IMG/VR virus record: IMGVR_UViG_3300031576_000069
Location: 1 to 50,055 of that record
Reading direction: 5' to 3' (one strand)
From: a virus
Length of the DNA: 50,055 nucleotides
A program made the translations under genes and the position numbers. Positions 47,505 through 50,055 of the stretch are shown one piece after another. Each line of letters begins with the position of its first letter. Position 1 is the stretch's first letter. Below the pieces are notes generated by a model, which saw nothing but the letters and a program-made list of their open reading frames with translations, had not been told where the DNA came from and ran no database searches.

Positions 47505-47743
47505 CTGGCCGCCCGCGTGTACGCCTCGATGCCGATTGCGGAGCGGACGCGCTGGCGCTCATCGCGCATATCCCGAACGCGAATCGAGAGAACTAGCGTC
47601 GCAACGGCAAGCGATCCGACTAGCATACCGACTACCATGACTACCGTGCTAGCGCGCTCGCAATCAGGGCACGGACTCACGGCTCGATCGCGCAATCCCA
47701 GGGCCATCATCTGCCGCTCCCAAGCCTCATCCACCTCGTGCAT
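47501..47743 (-). CDS. Single-TM protein with CPDC motif, 80 aa
   Basis: N-terminal helix (EVDEAWERQMMALGLRD), a CPDC pair, one TM helix (VVMVVGMLVGSLAVATLVLS) and a charged C-terminal helix. ATG preferred over one at 47758 because GGGGG lies closer; overlaps the ASCH gene by 4 bp. Confidence 0.6.
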   Translation of the reverse strand: MHEVDEAWERQMMALGLRDRAVSPCPDCERASTVVMVVGMLVGSLAVATLVLSIRVRDMRDERQRVRSAIGIEAYTRAAR

Positions 47744-47748
47744 AGACT

Positions 47749-48744
47749 CTACCCCCATTCAAGTGTGATCGCCGTCGTGCCATCAGCCGTCGGTTTTTGA
47801 GCGGGCTTGCCGGCGGGGTCCAATTCGTTGACGCGCATGAGGATGTCATTGGCGGCGCCGCGGATGGCGCGCAGGTCGCTCTTGGTGAGGCCGCCGTCTT
47901 TCTGGCGCTCGAGCCAGCGCTGGAGGTCGTGGCGCCATCCCGAACGCGAGATCGGGAGCCCAGTGGACTCCCGGAGTTCGGCCAAGATGTCGCGCTCGAT
48001 GTGCCGGTTCTCGCGTCTGCGGCGGAGAATGTCCTCGATCTTCCGCATGCGCTCCTTCATCGTCGAATTCGCGCGCAGGTTATGTCGGTGCTTGCGCGCG
48101 CGCTCGGCCGTGAGTTCGCGCGCCAGCCGGGTCGCGCGCTCGTGCTCCGACATCAGGAGCGCGAGCACCTCGTCATAGGAGGGCTCCACGGACCTGATCT
48201 CGGGCGGGCGCCGGACTTTCCAGCCGGTCTTGCCCCTGGTGATCCACCCGCAGGAACGCGGCACCTCGTTCTCGTCATTGACGACTCCAGAGGCCGGGGT
48301 CGCGAAGTACAGACGGGTCGAACGCTTTAGGTAGTCCTGCCACTTCCCGGACCTGATGTCGGACAGGAAGTCAGGGCGCGACACCTTGACTTCATAAATT
48401 TGAACATCCACGCGCGTGTAGCTCTTTCTGATCTTCAGGACATCGGGAATGGGGCTCCTGGCCGTCCAGGATGGTCCGTATTTGACCTCCGAGGTGATGA
48501 ACCCGTCGGAGATGAGCCAGGTCGCGAGATCGCGCACGAGCAGGTTGTGATTCCAGGTCGCACCGAGGGCCACGGGCATGCCCGGTCCTGCGGGGATGAT
48601 CAGGTCATTGCCGTCGCGGGGACAGCGCGCGCGCTCGATGGCGCCAGCGGCGGGGACGACGGGCTTGCCGCAGGCGACGCAGTAGCCAACGCCAGGGCCG
48701 TCGCCGGACCTCCTCGGCACCTCCGGCTGTTGGTTCTCGCTCAT
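47749..48744 (-). CDS. MmcB-like nuclease-domain protein, 331 aa
   Basis: N-terminal zinc ribbon (VGYCVACGKPVV then ARCPRDGNDL), then a PD-(D/E)XK-like domain: PDVLKIRKSYTRVDVQIYEV, KVSRPDFLSDIRSGKWQDYL, RLYFATPASGVV. The YEVKVSRPDFLSD motif is that of the MmcB family, implicated in DNA repair. C-terminal half is helical and Arg-rich (RRRRENRHIERDILAEL). ATG overlaps the HNH gene's stop. Confidence 0.72.
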   Translation of the reverse strand: MSENQQPEVPRRSGDGPGVGYCVACGKPVVPAAGAIERARCPRDGNDLIIPAGPGMPVALGATWNHNLLVRDLATWLISDGFITSEVKYGPSWTARSPIPDVLKIRKSYTRVDVQIYEVKVSRPDFLSDIRSGKWQDYLKRSTRLYFATPASGVVNDENEVPRSCGWITRGKTGWKVRRPPEIRSVEPSYDEVLALLMSEHERATRLARELTAERARKHRHNLRANSTMKERMRKIEDILRRRRENRHIERDILAELRESTGLPISRSGWRHDLQRWLERQKDGGLTKSDLRAIRGAANDILMRVNELDPAGKPAQKPTADGTTAITLEWG

Positions 48745-49061
48745 AGACTCGTTCCACCGCCAGTGCGCCCGACCTCGCGGCCCCAATCTTCCTCAGTAGC
48801 ATCCTCTGTCTGCCAGGAATGACTGCGCCAACGACCGGTGCCAGGAGCATGGCCCTCGATCGCGTCGTGGCACGGACGGCAGGCGTAGACGAGGTTCTTG
48901 GACTCGTTGGACCCACCGCGCGCTCGGCTCTTGCGGTGATGGAAGTCGAAGTCGGGCCCTGCGCGTAGGCAGGTCGACCCGTATTGGACTTCGCATCGAT
49001 CGCCGGCGCGGAGGCGCACCTCCTTTTTGACGCTTTGGGGAATTGGGCGTCCTCTGATCAC
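48741..49061 (-). CDS. HNH endonuclease, 106 aa
   Basis: Compact HNH: AGDRCEVQYGSTCLRAGPDF, DFHHRKSRARGGSNESKNLV, YACRPCHDAIEGH, with His-His, Asn and His plus Cys zinc ligands (CEV..C, CRPC). This is the McrA/HNH type often serving phage DNA metabolism or packaging, unlike the two HNH_3 homing types here. GTG start overlaps the upstream stop. Confidence 0.85.
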   Translation of the reverse strand: MIRGRPIPQSVKKEVRLRAGDRCEVQYGSTCLRAGPDFDFHHRKSRARGGSNESKNLVYACRPCHDAIEGHAPGTGRWRSHSWQTEDATEEDWGREVGRTGGGTSL

Positions 49062-49225
49062 CGCACCCCCCTGTTCCACGCGAGCGCGGCCTCGGTCTGG
49101 GTCGGCTTAATCGGCCCAGAAAATGTGCAGAAATCACAAAAGACGAACCACCCGTTCGGACATATCGCCAATCTGACCTCGTGCATCTCTTGGCACGGCT
49201 TGAGCTTCGGCGGGTTCTTCGTCAT
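49058..49225 (-). CDS. Lar-like zinc protein, 55 aa
   Basis: Small zinc ribbon: LKPCQEMHEVRLAICPNGWF, then VFCDFCTFSGP and EAALAWNR. The C..C...W.V.C..C...G...A..AWN ending is that of Lar/restriction-alleviation proteins, which shield phage DNA from type I restriction. First Cys pair is imperfect (one Cys, then C after 10 residues). GGAGG 7 nt before ATG; ATGA overlap with the UDG gene's expected stop. Confidence 0.65.
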   Translation of the reverse strand: MTKNPPKLKPCQEMHEVRLAICPNGWFVFCDFCTFSGPIKPTQTEAALAWNRGVR

Positions 49226-49683
49226 GGCTTTGCCTCCATCGGCAAGACTCCGGCGCACCGCAGGACCCCTCGCGCCCGCTCGAACGCGCCGGGCTCGTTC
49301 CACGCCCGGCAGAGGCCGCTCGGGTGCGGCAGGACGACGAGCGTGTGCCGCTTGTCCGAGTCGGGCCAGGCCCTCTGGCCCCAGGTGAACGGCGCTTAGG
49401 GAATGCCGAACGCGCCGGAGACCTTCGAGCCGAGCAGGACGACGCAATCCCACACGCCGCGCTCGGCCAGGATCTCCTGCGCCCGCGCCCTGGCCACCGG
49501 TGCGGACCACCGCTCGGGGCACAGGTTTGTGCGGTCGAAGGCGTCCAAGTAGGACTGCCTCGACGGCATCGCCATTATGAGCCTGGCCAGCCGGTAGCCC
49601 GCGCTCCGCTCCGGGTGCGGGAACAGGGCGTAGCGCGGGTCCGCGCCGTAGGGGTTAGCTTCACCAACGAGCAGGGGCTTCAC
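49222..49683 (-). pseudogene. Uracil-DNA glycosylase-like gene with in-frame stop
   Basis: First part (95 codons): MKPLLVGEANPYG, FDRTNLCPERWS, VWDCVVLLGSKVSGAFG, then TAA at 49396-49398. Beyond it the same frame continues for 57 residues as APFTWGQRAWPDSD, VVLPHPSGLCRAWNEP, then helix, and ends TGA within ATGA of the next start. GEANP and LPHPSG..R.WN are the two hallmark motifs of UDG-like enzymes, so the gene was originally one. It is inactivated, read through, or a sequencing error. GTG start after GGAGGA. Confidence 0.8.
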
Positions 49684-49841
49684 CGCTCCTCCTTCCGGCG
49701 CTGGCGCTTGTCGCGGATGAATACGATGCAAAGGCAATCGGCTTTCACTTTGCGGCCGCGCCATCGGCAACTCATTTCTCCGTTCCAATGCTGACTCTTG
49801 GGGTGCCCGCAGTCGCACTTCGGTCCTTGTTTGCCTTTCAC
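49680..49841 (-). CDS. Small zinc-finger protein, 53 aa
   Basis: MKGKQGPKCDCGHPKSQHWN, then SCRWRGRKVKADCLCIVF: CxC...H and CxC, a likely zinc knuckle. GTG start after GGAGGGG in a GTGA overlap; GTGA overlap with the UDG-like gene downstream. Confidence 0.65.
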   Translation of the reverse strand: MKGKQGPKCDCGHPKSQHWNGEMSCRWRGRKVKADCLCIVFIRDKRQRRKEER

Positions 49842-50055
49842 GGCTTCCCCTCCCCCAGCACCTTCCGGGCGAGCGGGGAGGCAAGGAGCGTGGTCACCTT
49901 GTAGCCAAGATCATCGTACTTCATGTTGTTCATGGCGGGTTCACCGCGGATGGCTTCGCACATTTCGGACATCGCTCGCACGAACGGCGCGACCTGGCGC
50001 TCGACCTCGGAGGCGAGCCATACGCATGCGTCAGGAGAGAGGGCTTTGATGACAT
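49838..50055 (-). CDS. Partial hypothetical protein (5' end outside window), 71 residues visible
   Basis: The frame enters from the window edge and ends TGA in a GTGA overlap with the next gene. Visible part: VIKALSPDACVWLASEVERQ, then YKVTTLLASPLARKVLGEGK. No domain recognised. An internal ATG could in principle start at residue 41, but the upstream part is protein-like. Confidence 0.55.
   Translation of the reverse strand, partial: VIKALSPDACVWLASEVERQVAPFVRAMSEMCEAIRGEPAMNNMKYDDLGYKVTTLLASPLARKVLGEGKP

Noticed and set aside
1-50055. CRISPR arrays, tRNA genes, rRNA, integrase, insertion sequences
   Set aside because: No spaced direct repeats, no cloverleaf with anticodon arm, no recombinase motif and no terminal inverted repeats with transposase were seen on reading both strands.

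Overview
The window is a continuous stretch of a GC-rich (roughly 60-65% by eye) tailed double-stranded DNA phage genome. Every convincing gene lies on the minus strand, so the biological order runs from high to low coordinates. The terminase pair, portal, MuF head protein, protease-capsid fusion, head-tail connectors, tail tube, tape measure, tail hub, fibre and amidase identify it as a tailed phage, probably with a long non-contractile tail: no sheath gene was seen and the tape measure is short (643 aa). Sec-type signal peptides, an amidase lysis gene and a small secreted protein ending in a beta-strand-like Phe terminus suggest a Gram-negative host. No integrase, tRNA or CRISPR array was found, so lifestyle and host stay open. 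The window does not reach a genome end: the first gene at the right edge is cut.

Layout in transcription order. (1) 50055-46754: early/replication block with small zinc-finger proteins, a uracil-DNA glycosylase interrupted by an in-frame stop, a Lar-like protein, an HNH nuclease, an MmcB-like nuclease, an ASCH-domain protein and, after a promoter near 46980, a replication-initiation protein. (2) 45853-40221: accessory replication genes (VRR-NUC nuclease, ParB-like protein, a second HNH endonuclease) and many small unknowns, mostly joined by 4-bp ATGA/GTGA overlaps. (3) A promoter at 40151-40179 precedes about 30 kb of packaging, head and tail genes down to 9956. In its middle lie two very large fusions: a 1529-residue polyprotein (ParB-like, zeta-toxin kinase, nucleotidyltransferase-like, ligase-like) and a protease-scaffold-capsid fusion. 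(4) 9923-7041: a compact lysis/membrane block behind its own extended -10 promoter. (5) 6959-38: four short accessory units, each behind a near-consensus sigma-70 promoter.

The most striking regulatory feature is that the four left-arm promoters (786-814, 3838-3866, 4571-4599, 6931-6959) all have a 17-bp spacer carrying a 10-bp palindrome with core TCATGA (one is imperfect) in exactly the same register. This looks like an operator set for one DNA-binding regulator. The late, lysis and replication promoters lack it.

Functional assignments rest on motifs recognised by eye. Family names for small proteins are tentative, and no database search or structure prediction was run.
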